Source: an uncultured Clostridia bacterium (GTDB taxonomy: Bacteria; Bacillota; Clostridia; TANB77; CAG-508). From it: DNA of 9,910 nucleotides. The translations under genes were made by a program, and so were the position numbers. How positions within the stretch are numbered: the first letter of the stretch is position 1; each line of letters starts with the position of its first letter. Of this stretch, positions 1 to 5,937 are shown in pieces. The notes below the pieces were generated by a model that did not search any database, was not told the DNA's origin, and saw only the letters and a program-made list of their open reading frames with translations. Where the stretch lies: the NCBI GenBank assembly GCA_949746285.1, contig CATJZH010000173.1, positions 1 to 9,910 on the forward strand, read 5' to 3'.

Positions 1-48
1 ATATAATAATAACATAAATTTATATAATTATATTTTTATTTAAAATTA

Positions 49-70
49 AAATCCTAAAATGAAAGGATTT
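49..70 (+). promoter_or_regulatory. Hairpin covering the dapA ribosome binding site
   Basis: AAATCCT (49-55) pairs with AGGATTT (64-70) around an 8-nt loop. The second arm contains most of the dapA Shine-Dalgarno sequence AAAGGA (62-67), which lies 8 nt before the ATG. Folding would therefore hide the ribosome binding site. An unsupported six-codon frame (ATG at 59) ends at 77-79, overlapping the dapA start codon. Whether the hairpin regulates anything is inference; no lysine riboswitch is visible in the 75 bases available. Confidence 0.35.
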
Positions 71-75
71 AAATT

Positions 76-885
76 ATGAAAAAAATTATTTTTAAAGGTT
101 GCGGAACAGCCATTATAACACCTTTTAATAAAACTGGTGTTAATTTTGATGAATTTGAAAAATTAATAGAATTTCAAATTTCAAACAAAGCAGATAGTAT
201 AATAGTTTGTGGTACTACAGGTGAATCTTCTACTATGAGTTTAGAAGAAAGAAAACAAACTATAAAATTTGCAGTAGACATTGCAAAAAAACGTATTCCA
301 ATTATTGCTGGAACAGGTGGTAATTGTACTTCTCAAGTAATTGAATTTACAAAATATGCTGAAAGTATTGGCGTAGATGCTGCACTAATTGTTACACCTT
401 ATTATAATAAAACTACTCAAGATGGTTTAATTGCCCATTATACAGAGGTTGCAAAAGAAACTACCTTACCTATAATTTTATATAGTGTACCTAGTAGAAC
501 AGGTGTAAACATATTGCCTACTACCTGCAAAAAATTATCTGAAATAGAAAATATAGTTGCAATAAAAGAAGCTAGTGGAAATCTTTCACAAATTGCTGAA
601 ATTGCTAATTTATGTGGCGACAATTTACATATTTATTCTGGTAATGATGACCAAATAACTCCTATATTATCTGTTGGTGGAATTGGAGTTATATCTGTTC
701 TTTCTAATCTACTACCAGAATATACTCATAATATTGTTAGTAATTTTCAAAATGGAAATATTAGTAAATCTATTGAAGCTCAGCTAAAAGTTCTACCTCT
801 TGTAAAAGCACTTTTTTCTGAAGTTAATCCTATTCCTATAAAAGCTGCTTTAAATATGGTTGGATACAATGTACGGAATACCTAG
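76..885 (+). CDS. dapA: 4-hydroxy-tetrahydrodipicolinate synthase, C-terminus frameshifted
   Basis: DapA is a cytoplasmic (beta/alpha)8-barrel lyase that condenses pyruvate with aspartate semialdehyde. This is the first committed step to diaminopimelate (peptidoglycan), lysine and, in spore formers, dipicolinate. The protein shows the GTTGE motif (46-50, with Thr47/Thr48), Tyr110, Tyr136, Arg141 in YSVPSRTG, and the Schiff-base lysine Lys164 in VAIKEASGN. The start is an ATG with AAAGGA 8 nt upstream. As written the frame stops after 269 residues, with Arg-Asn-Thr replacing the expected tail. Leaving out the C at 874 joins it to a frame running to a stop at 962-964, restoring GIPRLPLIEMS and a total of about 295 residues, the normal family length. 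The active site precedes the break, so activity may be partly kept, but the terminal helices are lost. It is first in an operon with the HD protein and dapB. The family call is secure; whether the frameshift is real or a sequence error is open. Confidence 0.95.
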   Translation: MKKIIFKGCGTAIITPFNKTGVNFDEFEKLIEFQISNKADSIIVCGTTGESSTMSLEERKQTIKFAVDIAKKRIPIIAGTGGNCTSQVIEFTKYAESIGVDAALIVTPYYNKTTQDGLIAHYTEVAKETTLPIILYSVPSRTGVNILPTTCKKLSEIENIVAIKEASGNLSQIAEIANLCGDNLHIYSGNDDQITPILSVGGIGVISVLSNLLPEYTHNIVSNFQNGNISKSIEAQLKVLPLVKALFSEVNPIPIKAALNMVGYNVRNT

Positions 886-964
886 ATTACCACTTATTGA
901 AATGAGTAAAAATGGAAAAGATAAACTAAAAAACGAATTATTGACATTTGGATTACTAAAATAA
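875..964 (+). pseudogene. dapA: Displaced C-terminal tail of dapA (in the +1 frame)
   Basis: This stretch has no start codon of its own, but codon by codon it encodes the missing end of DapA: 29 residues beginning GIPRLPLIEMS and ending in GLLK before TAA. Known DapA proteins have the same pattern after NVG (an RLPL motif, then a terminal helix and a GL-type end), so the reading is well supported. It becomes in-frame with the upstream gene only if one base, most simply C874, is removed. The true 3' end of dapA is therefore 964, 39 bases before the next start codon. Confidence 0.8.
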
Positions 965-1003
965 TATGTTACAATAAAATAAAAAAGGAGTGTGACAAAA
1001 TAA

Positions 1004-1495
1004 TTGGAATCAATAAAACAACAACATATTTTAAGCATATCCGAACCTTCTATAGCGGAATTTAAAGAAATAATAAGAGATATTGCTACAAATCCAAACA
1101 TAACAGCTTTAAAAGAACATATTCAACACAATAACAGTTCAAGATATTATCATTGTTTATGTGTTTCATATTACACATATTATATTTGTAAAAAACTAAG
1201 ATTAGATTATATATCTGCTGCCAGAGGTGCTATGCTTCATGATTTTTATTATTATGATTGGAGAAATAAAAAAGTCGAAGGTCAGAAAAAATTTCATGCT
1301 TTTAGACATCCTTCTATTGCTTTAAAAAACGCTTTAGATATTTTTGAACTAAATGATAAAGAAAAAGATATTATAAAAAAACATATGTGGCCATTAACTA
1401 TAAAATTCCCTTCATACCCTGAAAGTTATATTGTTACTTTAGTAGATAAATATTGTGCCACAATAGAATTTTTTAAATCTACAAAAAAATATTAA
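1004..1495 (+). CDS. Small HD-domain metal-dependent phosphohydrolase, dap operon member
   Basis: This 163-residue protein carries the HD-superfamily ligand pattern in order: His50 (RYYHCLCVS), His79-Asp80 (AMLHDFYYYDW), His102 (FRHPSIALKNA), His127 and Asp148 (LVDKY). Such domains bind one or two divalent metals and hydrolyse phosphate esters, often of nucleotides; the substrate here cannot be read from the sequence. There is no signal peptide or membrane segment, so it should be cytoplasmic. The start must be the TTG at 1004, because a TAA lies in frame immediately before it and the next ATG is past the first metal ligand. AAGGAG (985-990) lies 13 nt upstream, a long spacing with a weak start codon, suggesting low translation. 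It sits 39 bases after the restored dapA end and 51 bases before dapB, so it is co-transcribed. A role in the lysine pathway is only inferred from position. Confidence 0.8.
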   Translation: MESIKQQHILSISEPSIAEFKEIIRDIATNPNITALKEHIQHNNSSRYYHCLCVSYYTYYICKKLRLDYISAARGAMLHDFYYYDWRNKKVEGQKKFHAFRHPSIALKNALDIFELNDKEKDIIKKHMWPLTIKFPSYPESYIVTLVDKYCATIEFFKSTKKY

Positions 1496-1502
1496 TATTT
1501 TA

Positions 1503-1519
1503 TAGATTTTTTAAATCTA
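1503..1519 (+). repeat. Small hairpin between the HD gene and dapB
   Basis: TAGATTT (1503-1509) and AAATCTA (1513-1519) form a perfect 7-bp stem with a TTT loop, 12 bases before the dapB ribosome binding site. It is not followed by a T-run, so it is not a terminator. The similar string TTTTTTAAATCTA also occurs just upstream, at the end of the HD gene. It could mark an mRNA processing or stability site, but the stem is all A/T apart from one pair. Confidence 0.25.
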
Positions 1520-1546
1520 AATAATAAAATAAAGGAAGAAATAATT

Positions 1547-2293
1547 ATGATAAGAGTTTTAATAAATGGTTGTAATGGAAAGATGGGACAAGAAGTTGCA
1601 AAATCTGTAACTTTAACCCCAGATATTGAAGTTTTATGCGGTGTAGATAGAATAGACACTGGTGATAATAATTTTCCAGTTTTTACTAATATAGAAGATA
1701 TAAATGTAATACCAGATGTAATAATAGATTTTTCAATACCTGTAGCTACATTTAAAATTTTAGAATTTGCAAATAAAAACAAAATTCCAACTGTAATTGC
1801 TACTACTGGGTTTTCAGATGAAGAATTACAAAAGATAGAAGCTTATTCTAAAAATTTTGCTATTTTCAGATCAGCTAATATGTCATATGAAACAAATCTT
1901 ATGGCAAAATTAGTTGCAGACCTTGCAAAAAAACTTTCTGAATCTGATATTGAAATTATAGAAACTCACCATAATAGAAAAATTGATAGTCCTAGTGGTA
2001 CCGCACTAATCCTAGCAGATAGTATAAATAAGGCTTTAAATAATAATATGATATATGAATATGACAGACATAGTAAGCGTGAAAAAAGAACTAAAAATGA
2101 AATTGGAATTCACTCTATAAGAGGTGGTACTGAAGTTGGAAAACATAGTGTTATTTTCTTTGGAGATAATGAAAATTTAGAAATTACACATACTGTTAAT
2201 TCAAGAGCTGTATTTGCAAATGGTGCTGTAAAAGCTGCTTTCTTTACAGTACATAAAGATACAGGATTATACAATATGAATGATATGTTTTAA
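1547..2293 (+). CDS. dapB: 4-hydroxy-tetrahydrodipicolinate reductase
   Basis: DapB reduces the DapA product to tetrahydrodipicolinate with NAD(P)H, the second step of the diaminopimelate/lysine branch, in the cytoplasm. The 248-residue protein is close to family length and complete. It starts with a Rossmann nucleotide-binding loop NGCNGKMG (7-14), has ATTGFS (85-90) in the domain hinge, and the diagnostic catalytic segment HHNRKIDSPSGTAL (141-154) with His141/His142 and Lys145. RGGTEVGKH (192-200) is the second conserved motif. The usual N-F-S-x-G-V-N signature appears as NMSYETN (111-117), a mild divergence. The ATG has AAAGGA 10 nt upstream. It ends the operon: a strong terminator begins at its stop codon. 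dapA and dapB supply consecutive steps, so the grouping is functionally coherent. Confidence 0.97.
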   Translation: MIRVLINGCNGKMGQEVAKSVTLTPDIEVLCGVDRIDTGDNNFPVFTNIEDINVIPDVIIDFSIPVATFKILEFANKNKIPTVIATTGFSDEELQKIEAYSKNFAIFRSANMSYETNLMAKLVADLAKKLSESDIEIIETHHNRKIDSPSGTALILADSINKALNNNMIYEYDRHSKREKRTKNEIGIHSIRGGTEVGKHSVIFFGDNENLEITHTVNSRAVFANGAVKAAFFTVHKDTGLYNMNDMF

Positions 2294-2322
2294 AAAAGAG
2301 TCACTTTTTAGTGACTCTTTTT
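2293..2322 (+). terminator. Intrinsic terminator of the dap operon
   Basis: A perfect 13-bp inverted repeat, AAAAAGAGTCACT / AGTGACTCTTTTT with a TTTT loop, starts within the dapB stop codon and ends in a T-run. The A-run and T-run on opposite sides mean it could also stop transcription from the right. Confidence 0.93.
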
Positions 2323-2474
2323 ACTATGCTATAAATTAGCATAGATTTTCAATGCTCGATTAGTTAATATTCTATGAAAATTAACTATTTTTTCTATTCT
2401 TTTTATTGTTCAAAATACTAATAAGAAAATTTCTGAAATAAAATTTATCTTAGATTTAAAGAAATTTTGAAAAT
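2323..2474. other. AT-rich convergent spacer with weak hairpins
   Basis: No plausible gene is seen here. CTATGCTA (2324-2331) and TAGCATAG (2337-2344) make an 8-bp hairpin with a 5-nt loop. TAGTTAAT (2361-2368) and ATTAACTA (2380-2387) form an 8-bp stem followed by TTTTTT (2388-2393), which could be a weak backup terminator for plus-strand transcription. AAAATTTC (2426-2433) and GAAATTTT (2461-2468) are a further loose inverted repeat. Confidence 0.4.
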
Positions 2475-2551
2475 AAAAAAGCATTTATATAAAATTTAGT
2501 TTATAACATAAACTAATACATAATCATTCATAATTATGCTTATATAAATGC
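2475..2551 (-). terminator. Branched terminator downstream of the U32 gene / sRNA candidate
   Basis: On the minus strand a 12-bp stem (GCATTTATATAA at 2481-2492 against TTATATAAATGC at 2540-2551) is followed directly by six T residues (2480-2475), the layout of an intrinsic terminator. Unusually, its 47-nt loop folds again into two hairpins, 2496-2504/2508-2516 (9 bp) and 2519-2524/2533-2538 (6 bp), giving a three-way junction of 71 nt. It would end transcription from the U32 gene and from the promoter at 2632-2660. Confidence 0.6.
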
Positions 2552-2625
2552 CCCTATGTAATTCTTATTTTTTAACTTGATTTTTAAAAAGAACTAAAAT
2601 TCTTTTGAACTTTCTTGAATAGAAC
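2475..2625 (-). ncRNA. Candidate small RNA of about 150 nt
   Basis: A near-consensus minus-strand promoter predicts transcription starting near G2625, and a T-run terminator lies at 2475-2551. Nothing between them looks coding; the best frame is 11 codons without a well-placed ribosome binding site. The 5' part can form an AAAAGAA/TTCTTTT hairpin (about 2586-2605), followed by a purine-rich single-stranded AGGGG at 2551-2555 before the branched 3' structure. I recognise no known RNA family; it does not resemble 6S RNA or a riboswitch. The call rests on promoter plus terminator geometry only, and in A/T-rich DNA promoter matches arise by chance. Confidence 0.4.
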
Positions 2626-2631
2626 GAAATA

Positions 2632-2660
2632 ATTATAAACTGTTTTTCTTTAAAAATCAA
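2632..2660 (-). promoter_or_regulatory. Sigma-A-type promoter in the U32-dapB gap
   Basis: On the minus strand TTGATT (2660-2655) and TATAAT (2637-2632) are separated by exactly 17 bases, with a purine (G2625) at the expected start site. It lies just past the stop codon of the U32 gene, so it cannot serve that gene and instead points at the short downstream region. The -35 lies in one arm (2649-2661) of a 13-bp inverted repeat, whose other arm is 2576-2588 (CTTGATTTTTAAA). Confidence 0.5.
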
Positions 2661-2667
2661 GCTAAAT

Positions 2668-3897
2668 TTATTTTTTTCTTCTTATAATCCAACCATTTTG
2701 AACTTCTGCTGGAATTTTTAAAATAACTTTTTGTTCAGCTTTTCCAGGATTTACAGTATTTATTTCTTCCAAAGTGTCTGAATCCCATAACTTGTCTATT
2801 TTAAATTCTAATGGTTCTATCTTTCTTGGTATAATTAATTCTAAAGTATCCCCTATACTTAATTTATTTCTTATTTCAATTAATACTTTATCTTCTTTTT
2901 GTTCAATAACTTTTCCACCAAATTCATAATCTGCATTATATTGTCTTCCAGAATAGTCTTGAAAATCTTTATTATTTCTATCATTAAAATAAAAAGTTGT
3001 AAGTCCTCTAGTTTTAGTCTTTTCTAATTCTTTTATGTATTTATTTGCATTAAAATCTTTAGGATTACTCATGTAATCATCTATTGCATTTCTGTATGCA
3101 TTTATAACAGTAGCTACATAATATTCTGTTTTTAATCTTCCTTCTATTTTAATACTATCTATCCCCATCTCAATAATTTCTGGTATTTCTCTTATTAAAC
3201 ATAAATCTTTTGAAGAAAATATATATGTCCCCTTCTCATCAGTTTCAACTGGCATTAAATTTCCTGGATTATTAGTTTCTTCAACATACAAGTTAAAAGC
3301 CCATCTACAAGTTTGAGCACAATCACCTAAATTCCCACTTCTTCCAGCTAGGAATTCACTTAAAAAACATCTTCCAGAATATCCAAAACATAATGCCCCA
3401 TGTGCAAACATTTCTATATCTAAATCTTGTGGCTTATTTTTCATTATATCTTTAATTTGTTCTTTATTTAATTCTCTTCCTAATATTATTCTTTTCGCAC
3501 CATTTCTATGCCAGAATTTACAAGTGTGATAACTTACAGTATTAGCTTGTGTACTAATATGAATTTCTGTATCTGGTGCATATTGTTTAACAATATCCAC
3601 TACACCACCATCGGCCACTATAATTCCATCAACTTTTAGTCTATTCAATTCTTCAGCTTGTTTTTTTATTTCCTCATATGTCTCATCCCAAGCATAAATA
3701 TTTATTGCAATATGTACTCTTTTCCCTATACTATGTGCATATTCAACTGTTTTTTCTAATTCATTATCATTAAGTTCACTTCTAGATCTTAATGATAATT
3801 TTGGAGTACCACAATAAATAGCATCTGCTCCATACATAAATGCTATTTTAGCTTTTTCAAAAGATCCCGCTGGTGCTAATAATTCTATTTTTTTCAT
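2668..3897 (-). CDS. Peptidase U32 family protein, TrhP/YrrO-like tRNA hydroxylation factor
   Basis: The 409-residue protein opens with the family start KIELLAPAGSFEKAKIAF and contains an exact U32 signature, EMFAHGALCFGYSGRCFLS (162-180). Cys170, Cys177, Cys193 or Cys197, and Cys233 are candidates for the conserved cysteines that bind an iron-sulfur cluster in this family. It also has the conserved KIEGRLKTEYYV stretch (250-261) and a C-terminal beta-rich domain (about 325-409). Although named as peptidases, the characterised bacterial relatives TrhP (E. coli YegQ) and B. subtilis YrrN/YrrO act in prephenate-dependent 5-hydroxyuridine formation at tRNA position 34, and that is the likeliest role. 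A collagenase-like protease (PrtC) annotation is the alternative name. The ATG has AAAAAGGA 8 nt upstream. The gene stands alone with its own promoter and does not share an operon with the yrrM-type partner. Confidence 0.88.
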   Translation of the reverse strand: MKKIELLAPAGSFEKAKIAFMYGADAIYCGTPKLSLRSRSELNDNELEKTVEYAHSIGKRVHIAINIYAWDETYEEIKKQAEELNRLKVDGIIVADGGVVDIVKQYAPDTEIHISTQANTVSYHTCKFWHRNGAKRIILGRELNKEQIKDIMKNKPQDLDIEMFAHGALCFGYSGRCFLSEFLAGRSGNLGDCAQTCRWAFNLYVEETNNPGNLMPVETDEKGTYIFSSKDLCLIREIPEIIEMGIDSIKIEGRLKTEYYVATVINAYRNAIDDYMSNPKDFNANKYIKELEKTKTRGLTTFYFNDRNNKDFQDYSGRQYNADYEFGGKVIEQKEDKVLIEIRNKLSIGDTLELIIPRKIEPLEFKIDKLWDSDTLEEINTVNPGKAEQKVILKIPAEVQNGWIIRRKK

Positions 3898-3953
3898 TTC
3901 ATCATTCCTTTTTAGTATTAAATTAAATTTATTACATATATTTATTGTAAACC

Positions 3954-3982
3954 ATTATATCATTTGAAATCCACTTATTCAA
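3954..3982 (-). promoter_or_regulatory. Promoter of the U32 gene
   Basis: On the minus strand TTGAAT (3982-3977) and TATAAT (3959-3954) are 17 bases apart, about 60 bases before the start codon. It is back to back with the plus-strand promoter at 3999-4027, leaving 16 bases between the two -35 boxes. Confidence 0.65.
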
Positions 3983-3998
3983 GCAATTTTTCTAAGTG

Positions 3999-4027
3999 TT
4001 GAATTTTATGTAAATATGTGGTAAAAT
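3999..4027 (+). promoter_or_regulatory. Promoter of the RelA/SpoT-like gene
   Basis: TTGAAT (3999-4004) and TAAAAT (4022-4027) are separated by 17 bases. Transcription would begin near 4034, giving a leader of about 30 bases. An overlapping TATAAT at 4030-4035 lacks a matching -35. Confidence 0.55.
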
Positions 4028-4062
4028 ATTATAATATGTAAAATTTTAAGAAAGGTTTATAT

Positions 4063-5508
4063 ATGAACTACAGTATTCCAGAAGTTAATCTTAATTTAAG
4101 ATATTATATTGGTGATAGATCAGATACAATAAAAACAGTTCAAAGAAAAATTAAAAAATATTTAAAATCAGAAAAAGTAGATTATACCCACAAATCTATT
4201 TATTCTGCTATTTACAATGCTCTTGTTTATTATCAAGCAGTTTCAGATTTACCTATTCCTGGTGAAACAGATAAGAAAACCTTCTTAGAAAATACTGTTT
4301 CGCAAATAAATGATGATTATAAATATTTATCTGAAAAATATAATACTCCAGAACACAATGTAATTCAAATGAGAGCTAGAATTAAATCTCCAATAAATGC
4401 CATGGATAAAATATTAACAAAAATTGAAGAATACGTTAAAAGTGGTAGAGATTTAAGAAGATTAAATGAAAGTTTAAGAGATTTTATTGGTATAAGAGTT
4501 GTTGTAGATTGTCCACCAGAAATTAAAGCACAGGGAAAACAAGCAGAATCTGATTTCTGTTATAAGGTGTTTAATGATTTAGTAGAATATCATGGAATTA
4601 GAAGGCAATTATTAGGAGAGTCGCCTTTAGAAAAAGATTATGACTTTATAGCTGTTAATACAGATGATGATCCTACAAAATTAGAACGAATAAAAAAAAG
4701 AGCCATAAATAGAGAATTCAAATTAGACCCTGAAATAGAAAATGTTTTCATACCTAAGAGTAGACCAAAATTTATAGAAGATTATGATAAATTTGTAAAG
4801 GATTATAGATTATATCCTAAACCACATCTGTATCAAAGAATGCATATATGTGCTCATCCTCATTACTCATCTGCTATTCACAAACGTCCTTTACCAAATT
4901 ACATAACGCCCCCTCTTTCTTCTAATCCAGCTATTGAATATCAGGTTTGCACTACTAAAGAAGATGCATGGGCAGATGCTTCACATTTAGAATATAAAGA
5001 TAGACCTTTCCATAGACTTGGAATTCCTCTTTTGGTAGAATTGGATTCAAAAAAAGACAAACTTAGATTGCTTAGACTAGATGAATGTATAAAAGATTTC
5101 TATGGATATAGCTTTAAAGATATGTTTAATATAAAATATCAAGATTTTTTAAATTTATTTAATACTGCTCAACGTGATGATATTTTAGCTGGAAAAGTAA
5201 AAATTGAATTTGACGAAGAACTTGAAGAATATGTTTTAGAAAAATCTCCAACAACACTTGTTCTTTATGAAGACAAAAACATAGAATTTGTAAATGGATT
5301 ACTACACACTAGTTCAAGAGAAGAACTACAGCGTTTCTTTGAAGCAAATAATCTTAGAAATAATTCTATTTACATAGACAAATTAAGGAATTCTAAAAAA
5401 AGTAGTCCTAAGCTTAAAATTTATTCTTTTAATCAATCTGCTAAAAGAAAGCTTACTAGAGACGATAAATTTTCTGAAATAGTTTTAGATGAAGAACCTG
5501 AAAAATAA
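4063..5508 (+). CDS. Diverged RelA/SpoT-domain protein, putative alarmone synthetase
   Basis: The central part matches the nucleotidyltransferase (ppGpp synthetase) domain of RelA/SpoT enzymes: RARIKSP (104-110) for the ATP-phosphate basic motif, LRDFIGIRVVVDC (138-150) with Asp140 for metal binding, CYKVFNDLVEYHGI (166-179), LYQRMH (256-261) in place of the usual GYQSLH with the stacking Tyr kept, and IEYQVCTTKEDAWADASHLEYK (291-312) with the second acidic residue Glu292. Synthetases of this family move pyrophosphate from ATP to GDP or GTP. Roughly 75 residues (180-256), rich in Asp, Lys and Arg, separate motifs that are much closer in known enzymes. The first 95 residues lack the HD hydrolase motifs, and the last 165 are charged and unrecognised, with no clear TGS or ACT domain. 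It is therefore neither a classical long Rel nor a typical small alarmone synthetase of about 200-250 residues. The ATG has AAGG 7 nt upstream. It is a single-gene unit with its own promoter and terminator. Catalytic residues suggest activity, but the product is unproven. Confidence 0.75.
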   Translation: MNYSIPEVNLNLRYYIGDRSDTIKTVQRKIKKYLKSEKVDYTHKSIYSAIYNALVYYQAVSDLPIPGETDKKTFLENTVSQINDDYKYLSEKYNTPEHNVIQMRARIKSPINAMDKILTKIEEYVKSGRDLRRLNESLRDFIGIRVVVDCPPEIKAQGKQAESDFCYKVFNDLVEYHGIRRQLLGESPLEKDYDFIAVNTDDDPTKLERIKKRAINREFKLDPEIENVFIPKSRPKFIEDYDKFVKDYRLYPKPHLYQRMHICAHPHYSSAIHKRPLPNYITPPLSSNPAIEYQVCTTKEDAWADASHLEYKDRPFHRLGIPLLVELDSKKDKLRLLRLDECIKDFYGYSFKDMFNIKYQDFLNLFNTAQRDDILAGKVKIEFDEELEEYVLEKSPTTLVLYEDKNIEFVNGLLHTSSREELQRFFEANNLRNNSIYIDKLRNSKKSSPKLKIYSFNQSAKRKLTRDDKFSEIVLDEEPEK

Positions 5509-5540
5509 TACCTGGATTATAAATTTTCCAGGTATTTTTT
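5507..5540. terminator. Bidirectional terminator between convergent genes
   Basis: AATACCTGG (5507-5515) pairs with CCAGGTATT (5528-5536), 9 bp plus one A-T pair with a loop of 10, followed by a T-run to 5540 on the plus strand. On the minus strand the mirror-image T-rich stretch lies at 5508-5501. The plus-strand stop codon touches the left arm, and the minus-strand gene stops inside the loop at 5517. Confidence 0.88.
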
Positions 5541-5843
5541 CCCCTCTTGTTTATTTAATATTTTCATATTGATATTTTCTTTTTCTAATTCTTTAAGAAT
5601 ATCCAAAGTATCATCATCAGATTCCATGTCAATGACAACTAAATTATTATAAAAATTTCTTCCAAAAGATAGTTCCCTTACATAATTTTCTATTCCATCT
5701 TCTGCATTTTTCACTGTCATTATTAATTTAACATTTTCTTCAATTTTATGATATGTATTATTTCTAGTAATTTCTTGCAACATTACTAATATTCCATAAA
5801 CAGCAAAACACCATATGATTCCATAAATAAAAACTTCAAACAT
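5517..5843 (-). CDS. Short membrane-anchored protein with a half glycosyltransferase-2-like domain
   Basis: This 108-residue protein has an N-terminal membrane helix (about 4-24, rich in Ile, Trp and Val). A soluble part (about 38-100) follows that reads like the start of a GT-A glycosyltransferase: KLIMTVKNAEDGIENYVREL, then LVVIDMESDDDTLDIL (68-83), resembling the VVDDGSTDGTxEIL strand-turn-helix. The rest of a catalytic domain, including the usual DxD metal site and acceptor region, is absent. The stop lies inside the terminator hairpin, and there is no trace of a continuing frame, so it appears to be a naturally short protein and probably not an active transferase. A strong GAAAGGAG sits 6-7 nt before the ATG. 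No good promoter is obvious in the 94-base gap upstream, so it may be read through from the surface-protein gene. Function is unknown. Confidence 0.7.
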   Translation of the reverse strand: MFEVFIYGIIWCFAVYGILVMLQEITRNNTYHKIEENVKLIMTVKNAEDGIENYVRELSFGRNFYNNLVVIDMESDDDTLDILKELEKENINMKILNKQEGKKYLENL

Positions 5844-5937
5844 AATTTTCTCCTTTCAAACTTTTTATTTATTGTTATATTATATTTTATGTAGATTCAA
5901 AAATTATGTGAAGTAATTATTTTAGATTATTAGTACT

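Noticed and set aside
438..1782. Minus-strand frames of 61-96 codons opposite dapA, the HD gene and dapB
   Set aside because: They overlap well-identified plus-strand genes, show no family motifs and have no suitable start context.
2481..2551. A 71-nt three-way junction of tRNA-like length
   Set aside because: The stems are almost pure A/T with wrong arm lengths, and no T-loop, D-loop or CCA-type context; a T-run follows on the minus strand, so a terminator fits better.
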